Under the pieces are notes generated by a model. The model ran no database searches. It was given only the letters and a program-made list of their open reading frames with translations, and was not told the DNA's origin. From Bacillota bacterium (GTDB taxonomy: Bacteria; Bacillota; Clostridia; Lachnospirales; Lachnospiraceae): a DNA stretch of 64,000 nucleotides. A program made the translations under genes and the position numbers. Where the stretch lies: contig JAEZUM010000055.1 in NCBI GenBank assembly GCA_023421075.1, forward strand, positions 62,001 through 126,000, in the 5' to 3' direction. This document shows, one piece after another, positions 51,069 to 58,276 of the stretch; positions within the stretch are counted from its first letter, which is position 1, and each line of letters opens with the position of its first letter.

Positions 51069-51584
51069 CTAATCCAGTACCAAGGAGGGTGCTGCATATA
51101 CACGAGCCTTCATCTCATTATCCAGCATATATAAGCTCTTTGGATCGCTGCCAAATAAATCATATTTCTTAATATTCTCGTCCGCGTTCTTCTCTTCTTC
51201 CCCTTGCTCCTTGATGAACCAATCGAGGAATTGCATGGTACGGAAATCCTTGTTACGATAAGCTGCTTCGTAGATATTATTAATAGAAGCGGTTACGGTC
51301 TGTTCGTGTTCAAAAGACATTACCAGAGGATCACGGAAGCTCTCGTAGGTTTTATCGGGAGCGTCAATCGCGGCAAGCTTAACGACCTCACCGTTATTTA
51401 ATAAGTACTGACGGAATAACAGAGCATGATCTCTTTCCTCCTGCATTTGTACAAAAAACCAATGTTCATAACCATTAAGGCTATTGTCGGCATAATAATT
51501 TGCCATATCCATATAAAGGTAAGCGGAATATAATTCTTTCGTGATTTGTTCGTTCAGTAATTTAGCTACTTCATTATTCAGCAT
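51069..51584 (-). CDS. Ferritin (iron storage, FtnA type)
   Basis: This 171-residue non-haem ferritin is a four-helix bundle forming a 24-mer iron shell. Ferroxidase-site residues visible are E17 (ITKELYSAYLY), E50 and H53 (EERDHALLF), and the later E94/Q127-type positions in FEHEQTVTASI and FIKEQGEEEK. It stores iron and protects against Fenton chemistry in an anaerobe. The ribosome site AAGGATGAG precedes the ATG at 51584. It follows the ferredoxin gene by 29 bases, probably from one promoter. Confidence 0.93.
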   Translation of the reverse strand: MLNNEVAKLLNEQITKELYSAYLYMDMANYYADNSLNGYEHWFFVQMQEERDHALLFRQYLLNNGEVVKLAAIDAPDKTYESFRDPLVMSFEHEQTVTASINNIYEAAYRNKDFRTMQFLDWFIKEQGEEEKNADENIKKYDLFGSDPKSLYMLDNEMKARVYAAPSLVLD

Positions 51585-51613
51585 ATTGTTCTCATCCTTT
51601 CTTGTGTATGTAC

Positions 51614-51805
51614 TTATGCTTCGATCATGATTACAGATACCGGGCAGCTATCCTCTGCTTCCTTTGCAGAAGCCTCAGCATCCGACGGAATAGGAGAGGT
51701 ATATACCTCGGCAAGCCCTTCTGCATCCATACGAAAAACTTCAGGGCAGGTATCGGAGCAAAGACCGCAGCCAATACATCCATTACGTTCTATAAATGCT
51801 TTCAT
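51614..51805 (-). CDS. Ferredoxin, single [4Fe-4S]
   Basis: This 63-residue low-potential electron carrier has C10, C13 and C16 (CIGCGLC) with C54 (SCPVSVI), the usual ligands for one [4Fe-4S] cluster. C20, followed by proline, is an additional cysteine, as in ferredoxins that can form a disulfide or interconvert clusters. The middle is acidic (SDAEASAKEAEDS). It lies directly upstream of ferritin on the same strand and divergent from rubredoxin. It could supply electrons for iron release or oxygen defence, which is inference. GGAGGT precedes the ATG. Confidence 0.9.
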   Translation of the reverse strand: MKAFIERNGCIGCGLCSDTCPEVFRMDAEGLAEVYTSPIPSDAEASAKEAEDSCPVSVIMIEA

Positions 51806-51872
51806 AAAATACCTCCATTCAAATAATTATTAATAGCTTGTTCTATTCTGTCTTAAATATGATGACAATATT

Positions 51873-51900
51873 ATTATAACATAGAAAATTGTGTTTGTAA
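51873..51900 (-). promoter_or_regulatory. Promoter of the ferredoxin-ferritin operon
   Basis: On the minus strand: TTACAA (51900-51895), 16-base spacer, TATAAT (51878-51873), about 70 bases ahead of the ferredoxin start. Confidence 0.6.
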
Positions 51901-51922
51901 TGGTTAATTTTTCTTTTTATTG

Positions 51923-51951
51923 TTGAGATTTCCATGAAATTATGCTATGAT
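51923..51951 (+). promoter_or_regulatory. Promoter of rubredoxin
   Basis: TTGAGA (51923-51928), 17 bases, TATGAT (51946-51951). The divergent ferredoxin promoter lies back to back, only 22 bases away. Confidence 0.6.
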
Positions 51952-52045
51952 ACTGTTATGTACGTAGCTTACGAAATCTATCGTAGGAATATACATATTA
52001 TTGCAGAGACATGTTTAAACTACTAATTGAAATGGAGGTTATAAT

Positions 52046-52204
52046 ATGAAAAAATACGAATGTACAGCTTGTGGCTACATTTACGATGAAGCATTAGGTG
52101 ATCCGGATGGTGGCATCGCTCCCGGAACAAAGTGGGAAGATATTCCCGAGGATTGGGTTTGCCCGGTATGTGGCGTAGGCAAGGATGGTTTTGAAGCAGT
52201 TTAA
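52046..52204 (+). CDS. Rubredoxin
   Basis: A 52-residue rubredoxin. The single Fe is held by C6 and C9 (YECTACGYIYD) and C39 and C42 (WVCPVCGVGKDGFE). The hallmark GDPDGGIAPGTKWEDIPEDW lies between. It carries electrons to oxygen- or superoxide-detoxifying proteins (rubrerythrin, flavodiiron, superoxide reductase), none of which is in the window. An ATGGAGG ribosome site is nine bases ahead of the ATG. A terminator follows 12 bases after the stop. The length and cysteine pattern leave no serious doubt. Confidence 0.97.
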   Translation: MKKYECTACGYIYDEALGDPDGGIAPGTKWEDIPEDWVCPVCGVGKDGFEAV

Positions 52205-52215
52205 GAATAAAAAAT

Positions 52216-52268
52216 AAAGCTGTCTCGCACGAGCTTCTCATCGGAGTCGTTGTAAGACAGCTTTTTTA
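52216..52268 (+). terminator. Terminator after rubredoxin
   Basis: The 10-bp stem AAAGCTGTCT/AGACAGCTTT with a long loop is followed by a run of Ts. Confidence 0.75.
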
Positions 52269-52406
52269 CGCATTTCGATAATAAGAACTATAAAATCCAT
52301 TGACATAGTAGGAATAACAAATTATTATATTGTGGACGCGATTAATTCATAAGTTAATACGGTTTTTGATTTAAAACTGTAATAGGATACAAGGAGAGAT
52401 ATTAGA

Positions 52407-53162
52407 ATGAATCAATTTTCCAGAACAGAGCTTCTATTGGGAAAAGAAGGAATGGACAAGTTAAAGAATTCCAGGGTTGCAGTCTTTGGGATCGGCGGAG
52501 TCGGTGGTTTTACGGTAGAGGCGCTTGCCCGTAGTGGTGTTGGAAGCTTCGATCTGATTGATGATGATAAGGTATGCCTTACGAATGTTAATCGTCAGCT
52601 CATCGCTACGATTAAGACTGTAGGCAAATATAAAGTTGATGTTATGAAGGAACGAATTTTGGAGATCAATCCGAGAGCTCAGGTAGAGGTGCATCAATGC
52701 TTCTATATGCCGGATACAGCAGATCAGTTCGATTTTTCAAAGTATGATTATATCGTGGACGCGATCGATACCGTATCTGCTAAGATTGATTTGGTGCTGC
52801 GAGCACAAGAGAAAAACATTCCGATTATCAGCTGTATGGGAGCCGGAAATAAGCTGGATCCTACACGGTTTGAAGTGACGGATATCTATAAAACCTCTGT
52901 TTGTCCTTTGGCTAGGGTAATGCGAAGGGAACTGAAGAACAGAGGAGTTAAGAAATTGAAGGTAGTATATTCGAAGGAAGAGGCAAGAAAACCCTTAGAG
53001 GACATGTCGCTCAGCTGCAAGACAAATTGCATCTGCCCTCCGGGTTCAGAGCAGAGGTGCACCGTAAAACGCCAGATTCCTGGAAGTATCTCCTTTGTAC
53101 CTTCGGTAGCAGGTTTGATTATCGCAGGTGAAGTTGTCAAGGATATTACAGGGGTAAGGTAG
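52407..53162 (+). CDS. tcdA: tRNA threonylcarbamoyladenosine dehydratase (TcdA/YgdL)
   Basis: This 251-residue E1-like (ThiF/MoeB/HesA superfamily) enzyme cyclises t6A37 of tRNA to ct6A in an ATP-dependent step. It has the nucleotide-binding GIGGVGG at 28-34, DDDKVCLTNVNRQ with the adenylation Arg/Asn residues, and DYIVDAIDTVSAKIDLV. The C-terminal segment SVCPLARVMRRELKNRGV is typical of TcdA rather than ThiF or MoeB. It is cytoplasmic. AAGGAGAG precedes the ATG at 52407. The DUF554 gene follows 74 bases later on the same strand. Confidence 0.9.
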   Translation: MNQFSRTELLLGKEGMDKLKNSRVAVFGIGGVGGFTVEALARSGVGSFDLIDDDKVCLTNVNRQLIATIKTVGKYKVDVMKERILEINPRAQVEVHQCFYMPDTADQFDFSKYDYIVDAIDTVSAKIDLVLRAQEKNIPIISCMGAGNKLDPTRFEVTDIYKTSVCPLARVMRRELKNRGVKKLKVVYSKEEARKPLEDMSLSCKTNCICPPGSEQRCTVKRQIPGSISFVPSVAGLIIAGEVVKDITGVR

Positions 53163-53236
53163 AATTACCTCGAACTTTGCTGATGGATAAATTACTCGAT
53201 AAAGGCCGAGGACGAATCGGCAGAATGGAGACGGAT

Positions 53237-53968
53237 ATGATAGGGCTGGGGACACTTGCGAATATGGCTGCGATTCTGATTGGATCAACCATAGGATTAA
53301 TACTTCAGGGAGGTTTAAAACAAAGATTTCAATCTACAATTATGAATGCACTCGGTCTTGCTGTGATGTTTGTTGGAATTAGCGGAGCACTGCAGGGGCT
53401 ATTTGTAGTGAACAAAGATGGCTTAGAGACTGCTAATGTTATGCTGATGATTATATCGTTGGCAATCGGTGCTTTCATCGGAGAGCTGATTGATATCGAG
53501 ACACGACTGGATCATGTAGGAGAATGGATTAAAGCTACCTTGAAGGTTAAGGGAGAGAAGGGGCAGAACTTTGTTGAAGGCTTTGTCAATAGTTCCTTGC
53601 TCTTCTGTATCGGAGCGATGGCGATCATCGGTTCTTTGCAGGATGGACTGTCCGGTGACGCCTTAACCCTTTATGGCAAATCCATCATCGACGGTACAGT
53701 GGCTATATTCTTTGCTTCTACCCTTGGAATCGGAGTCTTTTTCTCAATTATTCCCTTGGGTATCTATCAGGGGCTGATTACGATATCCGCCAAATACATA
53801 GAACCCTATCTCAGTGATCAGATGGTGGCGAACATTTCCTTTATTGGTTCCATATTGATCTTTGGTATCGGAATTAATATGATATTCGGCAAAAAGATTA
53901 AATGTGGTAATATACTACCGGCCGTTCTGGTACCGGTAGTGTATGAATTATTGATGAAGTTATTTTAA
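53237..53968 (+). CDS. DUF554 family membrane protein
   Basis: This 243-residue polytopic membrane protein begins MIGLGTLANMAAILIGSTIGLILQ, the standard DUF554 (YdfK/YqgA) start. About seven hydrophobic segments follow, including MVANISFIGSILIFGIGINMIF near the end. The family has no established biochemical role; it may be a small-solute transporter. The start at 53237 has GGAG six bases ahead. The open frame extends 20 codons upstream, but that part is not hydrophobic and not family-like. It is followed by an exceptionally long terminator stem. Confidence 0.85.
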   Translation: MIGLGTLANMAAILIGSTIGLILQGGLKQRFQSTIMNALGLAVMFVGISGALQGLFVVNKDGLETANVMLMIISLAIGAFIGELIDIETRLDHVGEWIKATLKVKGEKGQNFVEGFVNSSLLFCIGAMAIIGSLQDGLSGDALTLYGKSIIDGTVAIFFASTLGIGVFFSIIPLGIYQGLITISAKYIEPYLSDQMVANISFIGSILIFGIGINMIFGKKIKCGNILPAVLVPVVYELLMKLF

Positions 53969-53983
53969 ACCATTGTAAATGAG

Positions 53984-54055
53984 ACCTCTCAGTTACCTGC
54001 TCCTTAACCCGAAGCTATGTCCGGGTTAAGGAGCAGGTAACCGGGAGGTTTTTTG
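53984..54055 (+). terminator. Very long terminator stem after the DUF554 gene
   Basis: A perfect 19-bp core GTTACCTGCTCCTTAACCC/GGGTTAAGGAGCAGGTAAC is extended outward, after one mismatch, by about 7 bp (ACCTCTC/GGGAGGT), then TTTTTTG. It is over 26 bp in all with a 12-base loop. Confidence 0.9.
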
Positions 54056-54110
54056 TATATTTATGCGATGAAAATTTATAACAAAAGAATGTAAAAATAT
54101 GGGTATTCTG

Positions 54111-54138
54111 TTGACTTTCGATCCACATATTTTATAAT
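54111..54138 (+). promoter_or_regulatory. Promoter of a small membrane protein gene
   Basis: TTGACT (54111-54116), 16 bases, TATAAT (54133-54138), 42 bases before the ATG at 54180. Confidence 0.6.
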
Positions 54139-54179
54139 AAATGTTAAAATATGTAAATTAATTGGAGGAGAAGTCAAGA

Positions 54180-54386
54180 ATGAAACGGCAGCTGTTTCAA
54201 CAGACAGGGAAAATAATAAAACTGGTATTCATTGGTTCTGTATTACTGTTTATTGCTCTATTTCTAATGAAAACTCCACTTTCTGATACGAAAAATCAAT
54301 ATTTTGATCTTCGGTCGGCAGTACTTATTTCAATAGGTTTTGCAGCAAGCTTTCGTACGATGCTGTGCTGCAGAAAAAAAGTATGA
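54180..54386 (+). CDS. Small two-segment membrane protein, unknown
   Basis: A 68-residue protein with two hydrophobic segments (about 12-31 and 43-60), a basic N-terminus (MKRQLFQQTGK) and a Cys-Cys-Arg-Lys-Lys C-terminus (LCCRKKV). Its own near-consensus promoter and an upstream GGAGG (about 11 bases from the ATG) suggest it is real. No family was recognised. It ends just before the promoter of the Re-citrate-synthase-like gene, with no terminator visible, so some readthrough is likely. Confidence 0.6.
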   Translation: MKRQLFQQTGKIIKLVFIGSVLLFIALFLMKTPLSDTKNQYFDLRSAVLISIGFAASFRTMLCCRKKV

Positions 54387-54393
54387 AAGGCTA

Positions 54394-54422
54394 TTGACAA
54401 TACAAGTATTATTGTATACAAT
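54394..54422 (+). promoter_or_regulatory. Promoter with FadR-type GntR operator, citrate operon
   Basis: TTGACA (54394-54399), 17 bases, TACAAT (54417-54422). The perfect palindrome ATTGTATACAAT (54411-54422) covers the -10 box and matches the FadR-subfamily GntR consensus TnGTnnACnA exactly. A GntR/FCD gene is the third gene downstream. Confidence 0.75.
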
Positions 54423-54460
54423 AGAACAAATTCAAAACTTTGAGATAGGAGAGTATAATT

Positions 54461-55870
54461 ATGAATGAAAGAAAAGTCCATATCAATCCTCACAACAATC
54501 TATTGCAACTCGAGGAACCGATCTATACCTTGGTAGATGTTGATGAGCCGAACACTTTTCGTGGCCTGTTCCCGTACAATGAGATTCCGAAGATAGCTTT
54601 CAATGATCGTATTGTTCCGCATAATCTTCCGGATGAAATCTTTATTACAGATACCACCTTCCGTGATGGTCAACAGTCCAGAGCTCCCTATACGACAGAA
54701 CAGATAGTAACAATGTACGATTATTTCCATCGTCTCGGCGGACCGAAGGGTTTGATCCGTCAGAGTGAGTTCTTCTTATATAGTAAGAAGGACAGAGATG
54801 CGGTCTATAAATGTATGGAGAGGGGTTATGAGTTCCCCGAGGTTACCTCCTGGATCAGAGCCAGTAAGAGCGATTTCCAATTAGTAAAGGACATCGGAAT
54901 GAAGGAGACAGGTATCTTGGTTAGCTGCTCCGATTATCATATCTTCTACAAGATGAAGATGACTAGAAAGGAAGCAATGAACCACTATCTGAGCGTGGTC
55001 AGAGAATGTCTTGAGACCGGAATTGCAGCAAGATGTCATCTGGAGGATATTACCCGTTCCGATATTCACGGCTTTGTTATTCCCTTCTGTAGTGAGTTGA
55101 TGAAGTTAAGTAAGGAATATAATATTCCGGTTAAGATCAGAGCCTGCGATACCATGGGCTATGGTGTGAATTTCTCCGGTGCGGTTATTCCGAGATCCGT
55201 TCAGGGTATTATATATGGTATCATGACCCATGCCGGTGTACCCTCCAAATGGTTGGAGTGGCATGGACATAATGATTTCTACAAAGCGGTATCCAATTCA
55301 ACAACTGCTTGGTTATATGGTGCCAGCGGTGTTAACTGTTCCTTATTCGGCATCGGAGAGCGTACCGGTAATACCCCGTTAGAGGCTATGGTATTCGAAT
55401 ATGCACAATTAAAGGGAACCCTGGATGGTATGGATACTACGGCAATCACGGATCTTGCACAGTGGTTTGAGAGGGAGATCGGTTATCGCGTTCCCTCCAG
55501 AACACCCTTTGTAGGGAAGAACTTCAATGTTACCCGTGCCGGTATTCATGCTGACGGCTTACTAAAGAACGAAGAGATCTATAATATTTTTGATACTGAG
55601 AAATTCTTAAACCGACCGGTGTTAGTGGCAGTATCCAACACCTCCGGCCTGGCAGGAATAGCACACTGGATTAATACTTATTATAAGCTGAAGGGCGAGA
55701 AAGCCATCGGTAAGGATAACCCGGTTGTTCAAAAAATCAAAGAATGGGTTGACAAGGAATACGACGAAGGTCGTGTGACGGTTATCACGGATGATGAGCT
55801 AATCGAGATCATTCGCTCGACAGAACAGGAACTTGGTGCAAAAATCGTCGATGATTCACATATAAATTGA
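54461..55870 (+). CDS. Citrate synthase, Re-type candidate (HMGL/isopropylmalate synthase family)
   Basis: This 469-residue member of the HMG-CoA lyase-like TIM-barrel acyltransferases has metal/active-site motif ITDTTFRDGQQSR near the N-terminus. The central RACDTMGYGVNFSGAVIP and metal-binding EWHGHNDFYKAVSN are followed by NCSLFGIGERTGNTPLEAM. It is related to 2-isopropylmalate synthase, but the allosteric leucine-binding domain is not evident. The next gene encodes an isocitrate-type dehydrogenase, not LeuB/LeuC. Anaerobic Clostridia use such a protein as (Re)-citrate synthase for glutamate synthesis. Homocitrate or isopropylmalate synthase are alternatives. AGGAGAG precedes the ATG. Confidence 0.72.
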   Translation: MNERKVHINPHNNLLQLEEPIYTLVDVDEPNTFRGLFPYNEIPKIAFNDRIVPHNLPDEIFITDTTFRDGQQSRAPYTTEQIVTMYDYFHRLGGPKGLIRQSEFFLYSKKDRDAVYKCMERGYEFPEVTSWIRASKSDFQLVKDIGMKETGILVSCSDYHIFYKMKMTRKEAMNHYLSVVRECLETGIAARCHLEDITRSDIHGFVIPFCSELMKLSKEYNIPVKIRACDTMGYGVNFSGAVIPRSVQGIIYGIMTHAGVPSKWLEWHGHNDFYKAVSNSTTAWLYGASGVNCSLFGIGERTGNTPLEAMVFEYAQLKGTLDGMDTTAITDLAQWFEREIGYRVPSRTPFVGKNFNVTRAGIHADGLLKNEEIYNIFDTEKFLNRPVLVAVSNTSGLAGIAHWINTYYKLKGEKAIGKDNPVVQKIKEWVDKEYDEGRVTVITDDELIEIIRSTEQELGAKIVDDSHIN

Positions 55871-55981
55871 CAAGCCATCTAAACCAGAATAAAATAGAGG
55901 ATGGCTACCGTTTAAAATACATTCTTTATGGAGCAGAGTGCATACTTTGCCGATCGAATAAAGTTATATATGGAGGATGCA

Positions 55982-57148
55982 ATGATATCAGCAGAGAAAA
56001 TTGAAGCAGCAAAAGAACAATTTGGCAGGTTGCTTGAGGAGCAGTTAAAAAGAGTAGAAGTAATGAAGGCACAAGGCGATTTTATCGATTATAAGTCACT
56101 GGATAAAATTATTATCGGTGTATGTGGTGGAGATGGAATTGGACCTGCGATTACCGGACAGGCACAGAGAATTCTGGAATACCTGTTACAGAAGGATATT
56201 CAGGCAGGAAAGGTTGAGTTTCGCGTTATAGATGGTCTTACCATTGAACGTAGAGCGGTAGAAAATGCTGCAATTCCCCCGGCTGTTCTGGAAGAATTAA
56301 AGAAGTGTCATGTTATTCTGAAAGGACCTACCACGACTCCAAGAAAGGGTGATCCGTGGCCGAATGTTGAGAGTGCAAATGTAGCAATGCGTAAGGAGCT
56401 CGATCTGTTTGCAAATGTAAGACCGGTTCGTATACCGGAGCAGGGTATTGACTGGACCTTCTATCGTGAGAATACAGAGGGTGCTTATGCAGTAGGCAGC
56501 AAAGGGGTACATGTAACTGAGGACCTTGGTGTTGACTTTACAATTGCTACCACTCAGGGAACGGAGAGAATTATTCGTGCAGCCTTTGAATTCGCGAAAG
56601 CAAACGGTAAGACTCGAGTAACTGCGGTTACTAAGGCGAATATCATTAAGACTACCGATGGTAAATTCCTTGACATCTTCCGTGAAATAGCACAGGATTA
56701 TCCGAATATTACAGCGGATGACTGGTATATTGATATTATGACAGCGAAGCTGGTGGATGAAAAGAGAAGAAAAGACTTCCAGGTGGTTGTACTTCCCAAC
56801 CTGTATGGCGATATTATTACGGATGAAGCCGCTGAGTTTCAAGGTGGTGTCGGAACTGCCGGCAGCGCCAATATCGGTAAGAGATATTCCATGTTTGAGG
56901 CAATTCACGGTTCTGCTCCCCGTATGGTGGACGAGGGAAGAGATATCTACGCAGATCCCTGCAGTATGATCCGTGCCGGTGCGATGCTTCTGGCTCATAT
57001 CGGTTATACCAAGGAGGCAGACAAGATGTATCGTGCGCTTGATATCTGTACTGTTACTGAACGCAAGGTATTCACTACCGGAAGATCTACTGGTGCAACC
57101 GGTGCTCAGTTTGCCGATTATCTGATGGAAACCATTGAAAACATGTAA
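55982..57148 (+). CDS. Isocitrate/isopropylmalate dehydrogenase family, probable NAD-isocitrate dehydrogenase
   Basis: This 388-residue beta-decarboxylating dehydrogenase has VCGGDGIGPAITG near the N-terminus, a helical extension (EKIEAAKEQFGRLLEEQLKRVEVMK) ahead of it, and substrate-site NVRPVRIPEQG. The FYRENTEGAY motif and metal-binding NLYGDIITDEAAEFQGGVG follow. S/N residues preceding ANV in the substrate loop (WPNVESANVAMRKE) favour isocitrate. With the citrate synthase candidate just upstream it would make 2-oxoglutarate; aconitase must be elsewhere. The start at 55982 is preferred, five bases after GGAGG; an upstream in-frame ATG at 55928 has no ribosome site. Confidence 0.8.
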   Translation: MISAEKIEAAKEQFGRLLEEQLKRVEVMKAQGDFIDYKSLDKIIIGVCGGDGIGPAITGQAQRILEYLLQKDIQAGKVEFRVIDGLTIERRAVENAAIPPAVLEELKKCHVILKGPTTTPRKGDPWPNVESANVAMRKELDLFANVRPVRIPEQGIDWTFYRENTEGAYAVGSKGVHVTEDLGVDFTIATTQGTERIIRAAFEFAKANGKTRVTAVTKANIIKTTDGKFLDIFREIAQDYPNITADDWYIDIMTAKLVDEKRRKDFQVVVLPNLYGDIITDEAAEFQGGVGTAGSANIGKRYSMFEAIHGSAPRMVDEGRDIYADPCSMIRAGAMLLAHIGYTKEADKMYRALDICTVTERKVFTTGRSTGATGAQFADYLMETIENM

Positions 57149-57165
57149 TAAAAATATATTATGAC

Positions 57166-57197
57166 AGCTGCCCATAGCCCGTAGGCTATGGGTAGCT
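57166..57197 (+). terminator. Hairpin between isocitrate dehydrogenase and GntR genes
   Basis: The 14-bp stem AGCTGCCCATAGCC/GGCTATGGGTAGCT (one G-U) has loop CGTA and only a weak T-run. Partial termination before the regulator gene is likely. Confidence 0.65.
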
Positions 57198-57235
57198 TAT
57201 ATCAATTCCTGAAGTAAAGTTAAGGAGGGAATTTT

Positions 57236-57904
57236 TTGGAAGATTTTGATCTTCATAAAGAAGTGACCGATAAATATTCCTTGCGAGGTCGTGTGTTCAA
57301 TAAGCTGAGGGAAGATATACTATCCGGGGTTTATCAGGAAAACGAAGAGTTGAAGGAAAATACCATCGGCATGGAGCTTGGGGTTAGTCGTACGCCGGTT
57401 AGAGAAGCTTTACGCCAGCTCGAACTGGAGGGACTGGTTACCATGATACCGAATAAGGGTGCCTATGTAACCGGCATTACGCAAAAGGACATTCATGATA
57501 TCTATGTGATTCGTTCTTATCTGGAAGGATTGTGTGCCAGATGGGCTTGTGAGCATATTACAGAAACGCAGATTGAGGCCTTGGACGAGGTATTGTACTT
57601 ATCCGAATTTCATGCCAGGAGAAGTCATTATGAACAATTGGTCGAGCTGGATAACAAGTTCCATGAATTAATCTATCGCGCCAGCGGCAGTAAGATTTTG
57701 GATCATGTACTCTCTGATTTTCATCACTATGTGGAACGAGTGCGAAAGATCACCTTAGCTGCTCCGGACAGAGCAAAAAAATCAAGCCAGGAGCATGCCG
57801 CCATACTAGATGCAATCCGAAAACGTGACGGACAGCTGGCCGAAGCCCTAGCCCATGAACATATCATAAACACTATAAAAAATATTAGTGAAAAGGGATT
57901 ATAA
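57236..57904 (+). CDS. GntR family regulator, FCD (FadR) subfamily
   Basis: This 222-residue regulator has an N-terminal GntR winged helix (about 15-80; VFNKLREDILSGVYQENEELKENTIGMELGVSRTPVREALRQLELEGLVTMIPNKGAYV). An all-helical FCD effector domain (about 90-215) contains the metal-binding residues in ELDNKFHELIYRASG and the EHAAILDAI histidine. It probably responds to a carboxylate. Its likely site, ATTGTATACAAT, overlaps the promoter of the operon's first gene. The start is TTG at 57236, seven bases after AAGGAGGG; no ATG fits. A TTG start in a regulator suggests deliberately low expression. Confidence 0.88.
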   Translation: MEDFDLHKEVTDKYSLRGRVFNKLREDILSGVYQENEELKENTIGMELGVSRTPVREALRQLELEGLVTMIPNKGAYVTGITQKDIHDIYVIRSYLEGLCARWACEHITETQIEALDEVLYLSEFHARRSHYEQLVELDNKFHELIYRASGSKILDHVLSDFHHYVERVRKITLAAPDRAKKSSQEHAAILDAIRKRDGQLAEALAHEHIINTIKNISEKGL

Positions 57905-58052
57905 AAATTTTTTGACGATAAGAGTATATGAATATGAGAATATAAATAAGAGATTGTCAGATAACTCATATCTTATGTTTACTAGAAAATGGTGTGAAAT
58001 TCGCTATGTAATTTCGGCAAAAAAATGTTTCGGTATTACAAAGTATGAGGTT

Positions 58053-58260
58053 GACTGGCGTTCAATTCTTATAACAGGAAAGGTGCTTTAAGGATTTCCC
58101 ATAATACACTGTTTGACGAACGGCCTATCATAATGTGTGGCAAAAGGCGAACATTTATGTTCGACTATACGGCATACATTATGATAGGGTGTACGTCAAC
58201 CTGTGTGTGAGGGAAGTCCTTGAAGCACCTTTCCATTTTGATGACTGGATTACGCCAGTC
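58053..58260. repeat. Long imperfect inverted repeat (hairpin element copy 2)
   Basis: This 208-base region begins GACTGGCG (58053) and ends CGCCAGTC (58260). The arms share GGAAAGGTGCTT, AAGGA and CCTATCATAATG. The centre is the hairpin CGAACAT-TT-ATGTTCG (58148-58163). The left arm has TTAAGGAT (58088-58095), TGTTTGACGA (58110-58119) and TATCAT, as in copy 1 at 46185. It fills most of the 372-base gap between the GntR and ABC-F genes. No coding frame or transposase is visible. The rest of the gap (57905-58052) holds an AT-rich 67-codon frame that I reject. Confidence 0.75.
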
Positions 58261-58276
58261 CTATCATTTGATTTGG

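Noticed and set aside
56297..57175. 292-codon open frame on the minus strand, opposite the isocitrate dehydrogenase gene
   Set aside because: It lies almost entirely antisense to a convincing gene, lacks a good ribosome site, and its translation (Ser/Cys/His/Ile-rich, no motif) looks like a complementary-strand artefact.
57888..58091. 67-codon plus-strand frame after the GntR gene
   Set aside because: It starts inside the GntR gene and runs into the long inverted repeat; no ribosome site or family likeness.
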